Of a stretch of DNA of 64,000 bases, positions 17,500-26,792 are shown one piece after another (position 1 is the stretch's first letter; each line of letters opens with the position of its first letter). The DNA is from CAIWHR01 sp963836265 (GTDB lineage: Bacteria; Pseudomonadota; Gammaproteobacteria; Burkholderiales; Casimicrobiaceae). The stretch spans positions 482,887 to 546,886 of the forward strand of contig CAWIIO010000002.1 in NCBI GenBank assembly GCA_963836265.1, given 5' to 3'. The translations under genes and the position numbers were made by a program. Under the pieces are notes generated by a model. It worked only from the letters and a program-made list of their open reading frames with translations, was not told the DNA's origin and did no database searches.

Positions 17500-18580
17500 C
17501 GCGCAGTTCCGGCATTCGCCGGAGGGCGGGCGGATTCGACCGCGCCTCGTACCACGGCAGCGCCTCCCGCAGCCCGGAGCGGACGTCGTGCGTCGCCTCG
17601 TACCCGAGCAGTCGCGTCGCCTTGGAAACGTCGGCCTGCGAGTGGCGGACGTCGCCGGGACGAAAGTCGTCGTGGACCGGCGGCCCGATGCGCAAGCCCG
17701 GATGGCGCTCGCACAAAAGGTCGCGGAGCGCTGCGAACAGGTCGTTCAACGACATCCGGCCACCCACGGCGACGTTGTACACCTGATTGAGCGCGTCGGA
17801 CCGCATCGTCGTTGCGGCCAGCACGTTCGCCTGGACGATGTTCGCGACCGGACAGAAATCGCGCGTCGTCTCGCCGTCGCCGTGGATGACGACCGGAAGG
17901 CCCCGCAGCATCGCGTCGACCCAGCGCGGAATCACCGCCGCGTAGGCACCGTCCGGATCCTGCCGCGCCCCGAATACGTTGAAGTAGCGGAGGCCCACGG
18001 CGTCCATTGCATAGCAGCGGTGGAAGACGTCCGCATACAGCTCGTCGACGTACTTGGTGACCGCATAGGGAGAAAGCGGCCGGCCGATCGCGTCTTCGAC
18101 CTTCGGCAATCCGGCGTGATCGCCGTAGGTCGAGCTCGAAGCGGCGTAGACGAAGCGCTTGACGCCGGCGTCGCGGGCCGCGACCAGCAGGTTGACAAAG
18201 CCGGTGGCGTTCGCGGCGTGGGTGAGGAGCGGATCCTCGATCGACCGCGGCACCGAGCCGAGCGCCGCCTCGTGCAGCACCACATCGACGCCGGTGCACG
18301 CCCGCCGGCAGGCGGCGAGGTCGACGATGTCGGCCTCGAGCCAGGTGTGGCGCCGCCACGCGTCCGCGCCGACCGCCTCGCGCACGTCGTCGAGATTGCG
18401 GCGATGTCCGGTGGCGAAATTGTCGAGGCTCACCACCTGCTGCCCGAGGCGAAGCAGCGTTTCGAGCAGATGCGAGCCGATGAATCCGGCGCTTCCCGTG
18501 ACGAGCCAGCGCAGCGGCTGGCCGCGCAGCCGGGTGCAGGCGGCCGCGTAGCCGGCGGAGCTGCGCACGGCATCGCTCAC
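17480..18580 (-). CDS. UDP-N-acetylhexosamine 4-epimerase (WbpP/TviC-like)
   Basis: A 366-residue extended short-chain dehydrogenase. The NAD-binding loop is TGSAGFIGSHL. The catalytic Ser/Thr lies in ASSSTYGDH and the Tyr/Lys pair in SPYAVTKY. Further family marks are LRYFNVFGARQDP and GDGETTRDFCPV. The motifs fit the UDP-GlcNAc/GlcNAcA 4-epimerases of Vi-antigen and O-antigen loci. With the dehydrogenase next to it, it should supply UDP-GalNAcA or a relative for the exopolysaccharide. I use GTG 18580 because the frame upstream is only low-complexity repeat. Exact substrate is inferred. Confidence 0.88.
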   Translation of the reverse strand: MSDAVRSSAGYAAACTRLRGQPLRWLVTGSAGFIGSHLLETLLRLGQQVVSLDNFATGHRRNLDDVREAVGADAWRRHTWLEADIVDLAACRRACTGVDVVLHEAALGSVPRSIEDPLLTHAANATGFVNLLVAARDAGVKRFVYAASSSTYGDHAGLPKVEDAIGRPLSPYAVTKYVDELYADVFHRCYAMDAVGLRYFNVFGARQDPDGAYAAVIPRWVDAMLRGLPVVIHGDGETTRDFCPVANIVQANVLAATTMRSDALNQVYNVAVGGRMSLNDLFAALRDLLCERHPGLRIGPPVHDDFRPGDVRHSQADVSKATRLLGYEATHDVRSGLREALPWYEARSNPPALRRMPELRDAQGDD

Positions 18581-18650
18581 GGGGAAACCTCCCCCAGGCT
18601 CGCCGCTGTGCGGCTTCGCACACCCCCTCCCCGGCGGAGGGGGCGAGCGC

Positions 18651-18848
18651 CTTGGGGCGGCCCTGCGGTGCGAATATGTGCCCCCACGCTTGCGGCTACC
18701 GCCGCTGCGCTGCCCCCCGAGGGGGAGCAATTCGCGCCTTGGGGCGGCCCTGCGGTGCGAATATGTGCCCCCAGGCTTGCGGCTACCGCCGCTGCGCTGC
18801 CCCCCGAGGGGGAGCAATTCGCGCCTTGGGGCGGCCCTGCGGCGCCCA
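18651..18848. repeat. 87-bp tandem repeat, about 2.3 copies
   Basis: Units starting CTTGGGGCGGCCCTGCGG occur at 18651, 18738 and 18825, a period of exactly 87 bases; the first two are nearly identical and the third is partial. They fill the gap between the dehydrogenase and epimerase genes. Each unit carries CCCCCCGAGGGGG and could form hairpins. 87 is divisible by three, so copies do not change frame. Confidence 0.9.
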
Positions 18849-20139
18849 TCAGAGCCTCCACACCTGGATGCCGCGCGAGCGCAGCGCCGCCATGTCGGCC
18901 TGGCTCTTCACGTCGACGTAGAGGCCGTTCGGCTCGATCTTGGCGACGAGCTCGCTGATCGGACGCTCTCTGAACTCGCGATGCGCGACCGCCGCCACCA
19001 TCGCGTGGGACCGGGGCAGCGCGTCCCACGGGGTGAGGCTCACCCCGTATTCGTGCATCGCCTCCGCCGGATCGGCAATCGGGTCGTGGACGTGAACGGT
19101 GGCCCCGAAGGATTCCAGTTCGCGAACGACGTCGATGACGCGCGAGTTGCGAAGATCGGGGCAGTTCTCCTTGAAGGTGAGGCCCAGCACGCTCACGTGC
19201 GCCCCCTTGACGTGGCATCCGCCCTGAATCAAGTGCTTGACCGTCTGCTCGGCGACGTACTTGCCCATGCCGTCGTTGATCCGGCGCCCGGCGAGAATCA
19301 CCTGCGGGTGATAGCCGAGCTTGTCCGCCTTGTGCGTCAGATAGTACGGATCCACGCCGATGCAGTGGCCGCCGACCAGCCCCGGCCGGAACGGCAGAAA
19401 GTTCCACTTGGTGCCGGCGGCCTGCAGCACCTCGGTCGTGTCGATGCCGATCTTGTGGAAGATCAGCGACAGCTCGTTCATCAGCGCGATGTTGAGATCG
19501 CGCTGCGTGTTCTCGATCACCTTCGCCGCTTCGGCGACCTTGATGCTGCTCGCCCGATGCACGCCGGCGGCGATGATGCTCCCGTAGATCTCCGCGACCC
19601 GCTCCAGCGTTTCGGCGCGTGTCGCCCGACACGACCTTGGTGATGCGGGTGAGCGAGTGCTCGCGATCGCCGGGATTGATGCGCTCGGGCGAGTAGCCGA
19701 CGAAAAAATCGCGCCGCCACTGCATTCCGGAGTGCTTTTCGATCACCGGGATGCAGATTTCCTCGGTCGCTCCCGGATAGACGGTCGATTCGAACACCAC
19801 GGTCGCCCCGCGCTTCAGGTTGCGGCCGACCGTCTCGCTCGCGCCCAGGAGCGGGCCGAAGTCGGGCTGGTGCGCCTCGTCGACCGGCGTCGGCACGGCC
19901 ACGACGACGAAATCGGCCCGTGCGAGCTGCGCGGCGTCGTGGGTCACCGCAAGCTGTCTTGCCGCCCGCAACTCGTCGGTGCTCACTTCCCCGGTCGGAT
20001 CGACGAACCGCCGATAGGCGTCGATCTTCGCCGCCGAGAGGTCGAATCCCACCGTCGGGAATTTCTTTCCGAACTCGACCGCCAGCGGGAGGCCGACATA
20101 ACCGAGGCCGACGACCGCGATCGTGGTGTCAGCGGTCAT
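18849..20139 (-). CDS. UDP-N-acetylhexosamine 6-dehydrogenase (TviB/WbpO-like), one apparent frameshift
   Basis: An NAD-dependent UDP-sugar dehydrogenase that oxidises C6 of a UDP-HexNAc to the uronic acid. The N-terminal Rossmann loop is VVGLGYVGLPLAVEFG. The frame breaks near 19620, after TKVVSGDT, where one extra base is present. The rest reads on in another frame with the family motifs ASSIKVAEAAKVIENTQRD and the catalytic Cys in GGHCIGVDPYYL, then LGLTFKENCPDLRNS. ATG 20139 is the start. The hexosamine-type specificity is inferred from similarity to Vi-antigen TviB and the neighbouring epimerase. Confidence 0.9.
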
Positions 20140-20223
20140 GGGCCGTCGCGCGCCGTCGGTCGAGACCGGAATCTCTCGCCGTCTTTCGGGCCCCGCCGCC
20201 CGCACGCGAGCCGCGATTCGGAA

Positions 20224-22995
20224 TCATGGTTGGTTGAGGAGCTTCTGCGCTTCGTCGCGAACCGCGGACGTCTGCTCGAGCTTGGCGAGCGTTTCGAGCT
20301 CGCTCTTGGCGCCCGCCTTGTCGCCGGTTTTCAGCAGCGCCTTGGCCAGATGCAGCCGCACCTCGTTTTGCCCGGGCGAGAGGGTGGTGGCCATGCGCAA
20401 CAGCTCGACGCCGCGTGCCGCATCGCCATGCTGGACCAGGATCCAGCCCAGCGTGTCCAGAACCGACGCGTTGGTCGGCGCAAGTGCGTAGGCGCGCTCG
20501 GCGTACTTCTGCGCCTTGGGATCCCCGAGCTCGTTCAGCATCCAGGCGACGTTGTTGAGGAACAACGCGTTGTTGGGCTCGATTTCGAGCGCGGCTTCGT
20601 ATTGGCGAACCCCCGTGGCGTAATCCTTTTTCCCGAGACTCTGCTGGGCGATGAACGCGTGCAGCGTGACGTCGGTCGGGTGGTCCTTGAACCACTTGTC
20701 GGCCATCGCCTTCGCCTCGGCGGAGTTCCCGGCGTTCTGCAGCGATCCGTAGCGCCGCACGGCGAGCGTCGGCAGCGCCTGGCGCGCGAGCGCCTCGCGG
20801 AAGGCGGCGGCGGCTTCCGGCCATTGCTTCTGGAGCGCGAGTGCCTCGCCTTCGATCGCGTAACCGGTGGCTCGATCCGGTTTCTCCTTCTCGTACTTCC
20901 GGCCTTCCGCCACGGCGCTTTCGGGCCGTCCCGCGGCGACGTAGGCCATCGCCATCGCCGACCACGCGTCGGCAAGATCGGGCTGCAGGGCGATCGCCTG
21001 GCGCAGCGTCTCGACCGCGCTGTCGTAGTCCTTGGTGACGAGCTGGACCTCGGCGAGCTTCAGCAGCGGCGCAGCGCTATGCGGCTGCAACTGAACCAGC
21101 CGCTTGAACGTCTCCAGCGCCTGGGCGTTTTCTTTCGCCAGGAGCTGGTTGACGCCGAGCGCCTGGAGAATCTGCGGCTCGTCGGGCAGCGCCGCCTGCG
21201 CGGCCTGAGCCGCCGCAAGCGACGCCTTCGCGTCGTGCTGCTGGATCAGGTAGCCGATCAGCGCGAGGCGGGTCCGGACCGAGGTGGGATTCGCCGCGAC
21301 CGCGCGCTCCAGGACGGCGGTCACGTCCTGTTGCGAGGCACCCGTGGCGGCGAGAAGCTCGGCTTGCGCCAGCAACAGCGTCTCGCTGTTCGGATCCTTG
21401 GCGAGCATCTGCGCGTAGCGCTTGCGGGCGGCCTCGACGTTGCGCTCCGCGAGGTCGAGCCGGGACAGGTTGTAGGCGGCGTTGAAAAACGACGGGTCGA
21501 TCTCGAGCGCCTTGGTGAAGCTCGCCCGCGCCGCCTTGGCATCGCCCTTGGCGAGATAGACGGTGCCCTCGAGGCTGTAGGGAAGGGGTGTCGCGGGCTC
21601 CTTCTTCTCGAGGGTGGAGACGGCGGCCAGCGCCTTGTCGAACTGGTGCCGCCGGAGGTACGCGCTGACGAGCGCGAGATCCGCGGCGTGCGATGACGGG
21701 TCGGCCTTCGCGATCGCCTCCAGATCCGCCAACGCGCGCTCGGTGTCGCCGGTCGCGAGGCGAACCTGCGCGAGCTCGACTTGCCCCGCCACGTTGCCCT
21801 TGTCGAGCGCGGCCGCCCTTTCGAAATACTCGGTCGCCTTCGCCGAGTCGTTCGAGGCGAGGTAGGCCTCCGCCGCCGTGCGCAGCAGGCGCGGATCGTT
21901 GGGCGCGCGCCGGAGCGCCGGCTCGAGGACCTCCAGCGCCTGGGTCGGCCGTCCGGTGCGCAGGTACGTCGCCGCCAGCACTTGCCGCGCATTGCGGTCT
22001 TCCGGCGCCCGGGCGATCACTTTGCGCAGCGCGTCTTCGGCGGCGGCGTAGGATTTCGACTGGTAATCGATGATCCCCGCGAGATAGAGGCTCGGCAGAT
22101 GGTCGGGCGCCACCTTCAGAACCTGCTGGATCGATTCCTTGGCATGCGCCTGCTCGCCGCGCGCCGCCGACACCAGCGCGTCGGAGTAGAACGTGAGCAC
22201 CTGCGTCGGCGCCACCTTCTTCATTCCCTCGAGCTGGGCTGCCGCCGGGTCGAACTCGCGCAACTGGACGAGGAGCGTGATCAGCGCGGCCCGCGGCCGC
22301 ACGTCGTTGGGCGCCTTTTCGATCGCCTGTTCGAGCGTCTTCACCGCGTCCTCGCGCTTGCCCTGCGCGCTCTGCAGCTCGGACTTGAGCAGCAGCGCGT
22401 CGACGTCGTCGGGCTTGTCGGTGAGCACGTCGTCGACGAGACTTTGCGCCCGCGGCAGATCCTTGTCCTGCGCGGTGAGCCGGGCTCGCACGATGCGCGC
22501 GCGGACGTCCTTCGGGTTCGCGGCGAGCGCGGCATCGATGGACGTTCGCGCATCGCGCTGCTCGCCGAGGCTAAGGTGGGCAAGTCCAAGCGAGCTGCTG
22601 AGATCGGCCTGTGCGGCCGCGCTGTCGAGCTTGACGCTCCCGAGCTCCGAAACCAGCCTTCGATACTCGCCCTGCCGCAGCAGCGCCTGGGCGAGCAGCG
22701 GATAGGTCTCGTCGGGCGCGTATTTGAGATCGAGCGCCTTGCGCGCCTCGGTCTCCGCGCCGACCGCGTCGCCGGTCGCGAGCAGCGAGCTCGCCATCAG
22801 GAAGCGCGCTTCGCCATTGTCCGGCGATTTCAGCAGCGCGTTCTTGAGCTCGATGATCGCCGCCTTGTAATCCGACTTCGCGAGATACGATTTCGCCGAC
22901 GCGATGTAGGACGCGGTGTCGGTGTGACTGCACGCGGCGATGAGGATGGCGAAGAAGACGGCGGCGAGGTTTCTGACGAGGTGGGGCGATCGCAT
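20224..22995 (-). CDS. prsT: PEP-CTERM system TPR-repeat lipoprotein PrsT
   Basis: A 923-residue outer-membrane or periplasmic lipoprotein. The signal ends in ILIAAC (Cys22 as lipidated residue). The rest is about 20 tetratricopeptide repeats (for example SDYKAAIIELKNALLKSPDNGEARFLMA and later copies). Length and architecture match the PrsT family (TIGR02917). By analogy with other exopolysaccharide systems it probably forms a periplasmic scaffold that links the synthesis complex to the outer membrane. It is followed by the dehydrogenase and preceded by prsR, the standard prsK-prsR-prsT order. Confidence 0.95.
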   Translation of the reverse strand: MRSPHLVRNLAAVFFAILIAACSHTDTASYIASAKSYLAKSDYKAAIIELKNALLKSPDNGEARFLMASSLLATGDAVGAETEARKALDLKYAPDETYPLLAQALLRQGEYRRLVSELGSVKLDSAAAQADLSSSLGLAHLSLGEQRDARTSIDAALAANPKDVRARIVRARLTAQDKDLPRAQSLVDDVLTDKPDDVDALLLKSELQSAQGKREDAVKTLEQAIEKAPNDVRPRAALITLLVQLREFDPAAAQLEGMKKVAPTQVLTFYSDALVSAARGEQAHAKESIQQVLKVAPDHLPSLYLAGIIDYQSKSYAAAEDALRKVIARAPEDRNARQVLAATYLRTGRPTQALEVLEPALRRAPNDPRLLRTAAEAYLASNDSAKATEYFERAAALDKGNVAGQVELAQVRLATGDTERALADLEAIAKADPSSHAADLALVSAYLRRHQFDKALAAVSTLEKKEPATPLPYSLEGTVYLAKGDAKAARASFTKALEIDPSFFNAAYNLSRLDLAERNVEAARKRYAQMLAKDPNSETLLLAQAELLAATGASQQDVTAVLERAVAANPTSVRTRLALIGYLIQQHDAKASLAAAQAAQAALPDEPQILQALGVNQLLAKENAQALETFKRLVQLQPHSAAPLLKLAEVQLVTKDYDSAVETLRQAIALQPDLADAWSAMAMAYVAAGRPESAVAEGRKYEKEKPDRATGYAIEGEALALQKQWPEAAAAFREALARQALPTLAVRRYGSLQNAGNSAEAKAMADKWFKDHPTDVTLHAFIAQQSLGKKDYATGVRQYEAALEIEPNNALFLNNVAWMLNELGDPKAQKYAERAYALAPTNASVLDTLGWILVQHGDAARGVELLRMATTLSPGQNEVRLHLAKALLKTGDKAGAKSELETLAKLEQTSAVRDEAQKLLNQP

Positions 22996-23041
22996 GGGGG
23001 AAGGTTCCTGGCGGCGATTCGAAGGTGGGCAGACGCGAAGC

Positions 23042-24394
23042 TTACTTGAGTCCGAAGCGGTGCATGAGGTCGTACAGCGTGGGACGGCTCACCCCCAGCA
23101 GTTCCGCCGCCTTGCTGAGATTGCCGTTGACGCGTCCCAGCACCTTGAGGACCGCGGCCCGTTCGGCTTCGTCGCGGATCTGGCGCAGGTTGAGTGCGAC
23201 CGCTTCCGCATCGCCTGGCGTCAACCCCAGATCCCGGGCGCCGATCATCGCGCCTTCGGTCATGATCACGGCGCGCTTGATGACGTTGTCGAGCTCCCTC
23301 ACGTTGCCGGGCCAGCGGTGGGCTTCGATGGCGTCGATCGCATCGGGCAGCAGGTTCATCGCACCGCGGCGCTGTTCGGCGGCAAGCCGGCGAACGAACG
23401 CGTGGGCGAGCAGCGTGGCATCGCCCTTGCGCTCGCGCAGCGGAGGAATCTCGACCACGATCTCCGCCAGCCGGTAGTAGAGGTCCTCGCGGAATTTGCC
23501 CGCCGCGATCTGGTCCTTGAGGCTCTGGTGGGTGGCGCAAACGATCCGCACGTCGACGGGAATCTCCTGCCTGCCGCCGACGCGCTCGATCACCCGCTCC
23601 TGCAGGAAGCGCAGCAGCTTCACCTGCAGCGTCAGCGGCAGGTCGCCGATTTCGTCGAGGAAGAGCGTCCCGCCGTCGGCGGTCTCGAACTTGCCGATCG
23701 TCTGCTTCGTCGCCCCGGTGTAGGCGCCCTTCTCGTAACCGAAGAGCTCGCTTTCGAGGAGCGTTTCCGGGATCGCCGCGCAATTGATCGCCACGAACCG
23801 GCGCTCCCTGCGCGGCGACAGATCGTGCAGCGCGCGGGCGAGAAGCTCCTTGCCGGTCCCCGATTCGCCGAGGATCAGCACGCTGGCGGACGTCGGCGCC
23901 ACCTTTTCGATGGTCCTGCAGATCCGCTGCACCTCGGGGTCGCGGGTGACGATTCCGGACATCGCCGGCGCCTGCTGCGCCGTCTGCAGGCGCCGATTCT
24001 CGTCCTGCAGCTCGTGCACGCGGAACGCCTGCTCGATCGTCCAGGTGAGAATTTCCGGCTCGAACGGCTTGGTGCAGAAGTCGTGGGCGCCGAGCGCGAT
24101 CGCCTTGAGCGCGTTGGCGCCGTCGTTCTGGCCGGTGAGCACGATCACCTTGGTGTCCGGCGCGAGCGAATGGATCTCGTCGAGCAGCGCGAGCCCTTCG
24201 GTCGGGTCGTCCGGGTGCGGAGGCAGGCCGAGATCCATCGTCACGACCGCGGGCTCGTGGCGACGCAACTGGGTGATCGCCGACTCGCGGTCGCTCGCCA
24301 CGATCGTCTCGTAGCCGTCGAACGCCCAGCGCATCTGCTTTTGCAGCGCCGGGTCGTCTTCGACGATGAGCAACGGCTTGTGCGCTTCGGTCAT
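23042..24394 (-). CDS. prsR: PEP-CTERM-box sigma-54 response regulator PrsR
   Basis: A 450-residue NtrC-type regulator (TIGR02915). The receiver domain has acidic EDD, phospho-acceptor D54 (MDLGLPP) and Lys in TKPF. The AAA+ domain has Walker A GESGTGKE at about 176-183, the sigma-54 contact loop GAYTGA (223-228, a Tyr variant of GAFTGA) and Walker B LFLDEIGDL. The C-terminal Fis-type helix-turn-helix reads GNLSKAAELLGVSRPTLYDLM. It should be phosphorylated by PrsK next to it and switch on sigma-54 promoters of exopolysaccharide and PEP-CTERM genes. Confidence 0.96.
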   Translation of the reverse strand: MTEAHKPLLIVEDDPALQKQMRWAFDGYETIVASDRESAITQLRRHEPAVVTMDLGLPPHPDDPTEGLALLDEIHSLAPDTKVIVLTGQNDGANALKAIALGAHDFCTKPFEPEILTWTIEQAFRVHELQDENRRLQTAQQAPAMSGIVTRDPEVQRICRTIEKVAPTSASVLILGESGTGKELLARALHDLSPRRERRFVAINCAAIPETLLESELFGYEKGAYTGATKQTIGKFETADGGTLFLDEIGDLPLTLQVKLLRFLQERVIERVGGRQEIPVDVRIVCATHQSLKDQIAAGKFREDLYYRLAEIVVEIPPLRERKGDATLLAHAFVRRLAAEQRRGAMNLLPDAIDAIEAHRWPGNVRELDNVIKRAVIMTEGAMIGARDLGLTPGDAEAVALNLRQIRDEAERAAVLKVLGRVNGNLSKAAELLGVSRPTLYDLMHRFGLK

Positions 24395-24414
24395 CAGTTA
24401 GCCTCGTGCGGCGC

Positions 24415-26529
24415 TCACGCCACTTCCCGCAACGGGCCGGGCGGCGCGGCACGGTCGTCGGCCAGCGGCAGCAGCACCCGCACCCGGGTGCCGACGTTCG
24501 GCGTGCTGTCGATGGTGATTCGACCGCCCAGGCCGGTCACGTACTGCGAGCTTTCGTAGACGCCGATGCCCATGCCCGCCGCTTTCGTCGTCTCGAAAGG
24601 TTTGAAGAGCCGGTCGCGAACGAACTCGGGGCTCATCCCGACGCCGGTATCCGCGATCTCGACCACCGCCATCCGTCCGTCGCGAAACAGGCGCACCGCT
24701 ACCTCGCCCCGCTCCGCGGTCGCATCCTGCGCATTCTGCACCAGGTGCCCGATCACGTGCTCGAGGCGGCTTTCGTCGCCGAGCGCAGCCACCCCGGACG
24801 CGAGGTCCAGCGCGACGGCAGCGCGGCCCGCCGATTTGCTGCCCGCGACCTTGCGCACGACGCCTTCGAGGTCGGTGAGGCGCGGCTTTTCCACGGGAGT
24901 GGCGCCCGTTCGCAATTGCAGCATCAGCTTGTTCATGTGCTCGACGACGTTGTGCACCGTCGAGAGCATGTCGCGCTGGAACTCGGGATTGTTCCGATGG
25001 CGCTCGGCATTGCGCAGCATCAGCGAGAGCTGGGCCACCAGGTTCTTGAGATCGTGGACGACGAACGCCGACATCCGGTTGAAGGCGTCGAACTTGCGCG
25101 TCTCGAGCAGCGCCTCGGTGGCGCGGATGTGGCCGAGATAGCTTGCCGCCTGCCGGCTGGCCGTCTTGAGCAGGTCGCGCACTTCCCAATCGAGCTTGAT
25201 CGCGGCCCGCGGCGTGGCCAGGATGACGAAGCCGATGAGCTCGGTGCCCGTCAGCAGCGGAACGACGAGCCATGCCGCGGGGACCGACTTGATCCAGGCG
25301 GGTAACACGAGCCCCGGGTAGTCGGCCGGCGTCGATTCGCAGCCGCCGATGTCGATCAGCCATCCGGTGCGCTCGAGAAACAGCGCCAGGGACGAATCGG
25401 CGGGCTCCGTGGCGTCGGTCGGCGGCATGTTGAGGCGCGACGCCGGCCGGAAGCCTTCGCCCTCGTGACGCAGCCACAGCACGCCTCCCGGACTCTCGAC
25501 CAGGTCGGCGAGCGCCTTGATGGAGGACTCCTGCACGCCCTGCAGCGAGCTCTCCGCCGCCAGCGTGCGCGTGAACCGCAGCCACTCCTCGCGGTAGTCG
25601 TAACGGAACGAGAAGAAATGCTTGCTGACGAACACCTTGAGCTTCGAGCGAAAACTGCCGGACGAAGCCATCAGCACGGCAGCGAGCAGCGCGGCGAACG
25701 AGATCTCGATCTGCAGCGCCCGCCCCCAATCGCCGCCGAAGTAGCGGACGAAATACCCGGCCCCGGCGACCGCGAGCAGGAAAGCGCCCGACACCAGCAG
25801 CGCGGTGGAGTGGAAGACGGCGCCGCGCGACATGTGCATCTCGATCGTCCAGCCGGTATTGCGCGCGGTGGCCACGGCGAAGAACGGAATGACCAGCGCA
25901 TTGGCGATCGCGCGCGCGACCCAGATGTCGGGATCGGCGAGCCCGAAGAGCATCGCGTCGGCGTAGAAGAAGAGGTCGAAGCCGAAGACGCCGGCGAGAC
26001 CGACGCACAGCGGCTTGATCGCCCACCGCGCCTGCGGATGCGCGCGCCGGATCAGTTGCTCGACCAGGATCAGGCCGACGATCGCAAGGGCAAGCCGGAC
26101 GCCGAAGGTTTCGGTGCGGCTCTCGATGCCGAGCGTCGCCACGAACGGCTCCCAGTTCGGCACGAACAGCGTCGCCACGAGCCCCGCGGCGACGAGGGCG
26201 ATCGCCCACCGCGGCAGCAGCGGCGACGCGGCGGGCTGATCGGGATTGCGGTTCGCCCGTTTGAAGAGGCTCCCGAGGAATGCGAACCAGATCGCGTAAC
26301 GGAGGGTGTCGAAGACGACCGCCGCCGGCCACGCGGCGGAGACCGGCCACTGGGCGACGGCGGCCCCGCTCGCCGCCCAGAGCGCCGTCGCCAGGGTCGC
26401 GGCCATCAGCAGCGCCGCCCGCAGGCTCGGCCGCCAGCCGAGCGCCAGGCGCACGGCGAACGCGACGTAGGCGACCGCGGCGAGCCCGTAGCTCCAGACG
26501 GCGGCGGTGGCGTAGGCGTTTTCGGTCAC
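24415..26529 (-). CDS. prsK: PEP-CTERM system membrane histidine kinase PrsK
   Basis: A 704-residue sensor kinase (TIGR02916). About nine hydrophobic segments fill residues 1-290, followed by a GAF-like domain (about 310-460). The phospho-acceptor His is in FVVHDLKNLVAQLSLML. The ATPase domain has the N box LVQNAQDATAERG, G1 IADTGVGMS and G2 GMGIGVYESSQYV. Together with PrsR, 20 bases downstream, it forms a two-component system. The signal sensed is not known. Confidence 0.95.
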   Translation of the reverse strand: MTENAYATAAVWSYGLAAVAYVAFAVRLALGWRPSLRAALLMAATLATALWAASGAAVAQWPVSAAWPAAVVFDTLRYAIWFAFLGSLFKRANRNPDQPAASPLLPRWAIALVAAGLVATLFVPNWEPFVATLGIESRTETFGVRLALAIVGLILVEQLIRRAHPQARWAIKPLCVGLAGVFGFDLFFYADAMLFGLADPDIWVARAIANALVIPFFAVATARNTGWTIEMHMSRGAVFHSTALLVSGAFLLAVAGAGYFVRYFGGDWGRALQIEISFAALLAAVLMASSGSFRSKLKVFVSKHFFSFRYDYREEWLRFTRTLAAESSLQGVQESSIKALADLVESPGGVLWLRHEGEGFRPASRLNMPPTDATEPADSSLALFLERTGWLIDIGGCESTPADYPGLVLPAWIKSVPAAWLVVPLLTGTELIGFVILATPRAAIKLDWEVRDLLKTASRQAASYLGHIRATEALLETRKFDAFNRMSAFVVHDLKNLVAQLSLMLRNAERHRNNPEFQRDMLSTVHNVVEHMNKLMLQLRTGATPVEKPRLTDLEGVVRKVAGSKSAGRAAVALDLASGVAALGDESRLEHVIGHLVQNAQDATAERGEVAVRLFRDGRMAVVEIADTGVGMSPEFVRDRLFKPFETTKAAGMGIGVYESSQYVTGLGGRITIDSTPNVGTRVRVLLPLADDRAAPPGPLREVA

Positions 26530-26792
26530 GGCGTCAAGATCGGTGGTGGCGAAGAAAAAGAATTTAGCCCCGAGCGCGGCCGAATGCCAAACTCCCGGAG
26601 CGCCGGGAGGAGCGCGCCACCCCTCCAGACAAGCGTCCTTGGGCGAGCCCGCTGGCCCATCGTCATTCCCGCGAAGCCAGCCCCCGAGTGGGGTAGTCGG
26701 GGGGCGGCAATCCAGTGGCTATTGTCCCCTGAGGCCACACGGCAGCGGCGCTGGGTCCCCCCTGCGCGGGGACGGCGAAGCTCGGTGCTTTT

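Noticed and set aside
18651..18848. Repeat array considered as CRISPR
   Set aside because: The units are contiguous 87-bp tandem copies with no unique spacers and no cas genes nearby.
19657..21696. 679-residue plus-strand open frame opposite prsT
   Set aside because: Shadow of the TPR gene; no domain and skewed composition.
22940..24559. 539-residue plus-strand open frame opposite prsR
   Set aside because: Antisense shadow of an intact response regulator.
26530..26792. CGTCATTCCCGCGAAGCC segment between prsK and the sugar transferase considered as a dispersed REP-like repeat
   Set aside because: It resembles common intergenic repeats, but only one incomplete copy is visible in the window, so a repeat family cannot be supported.
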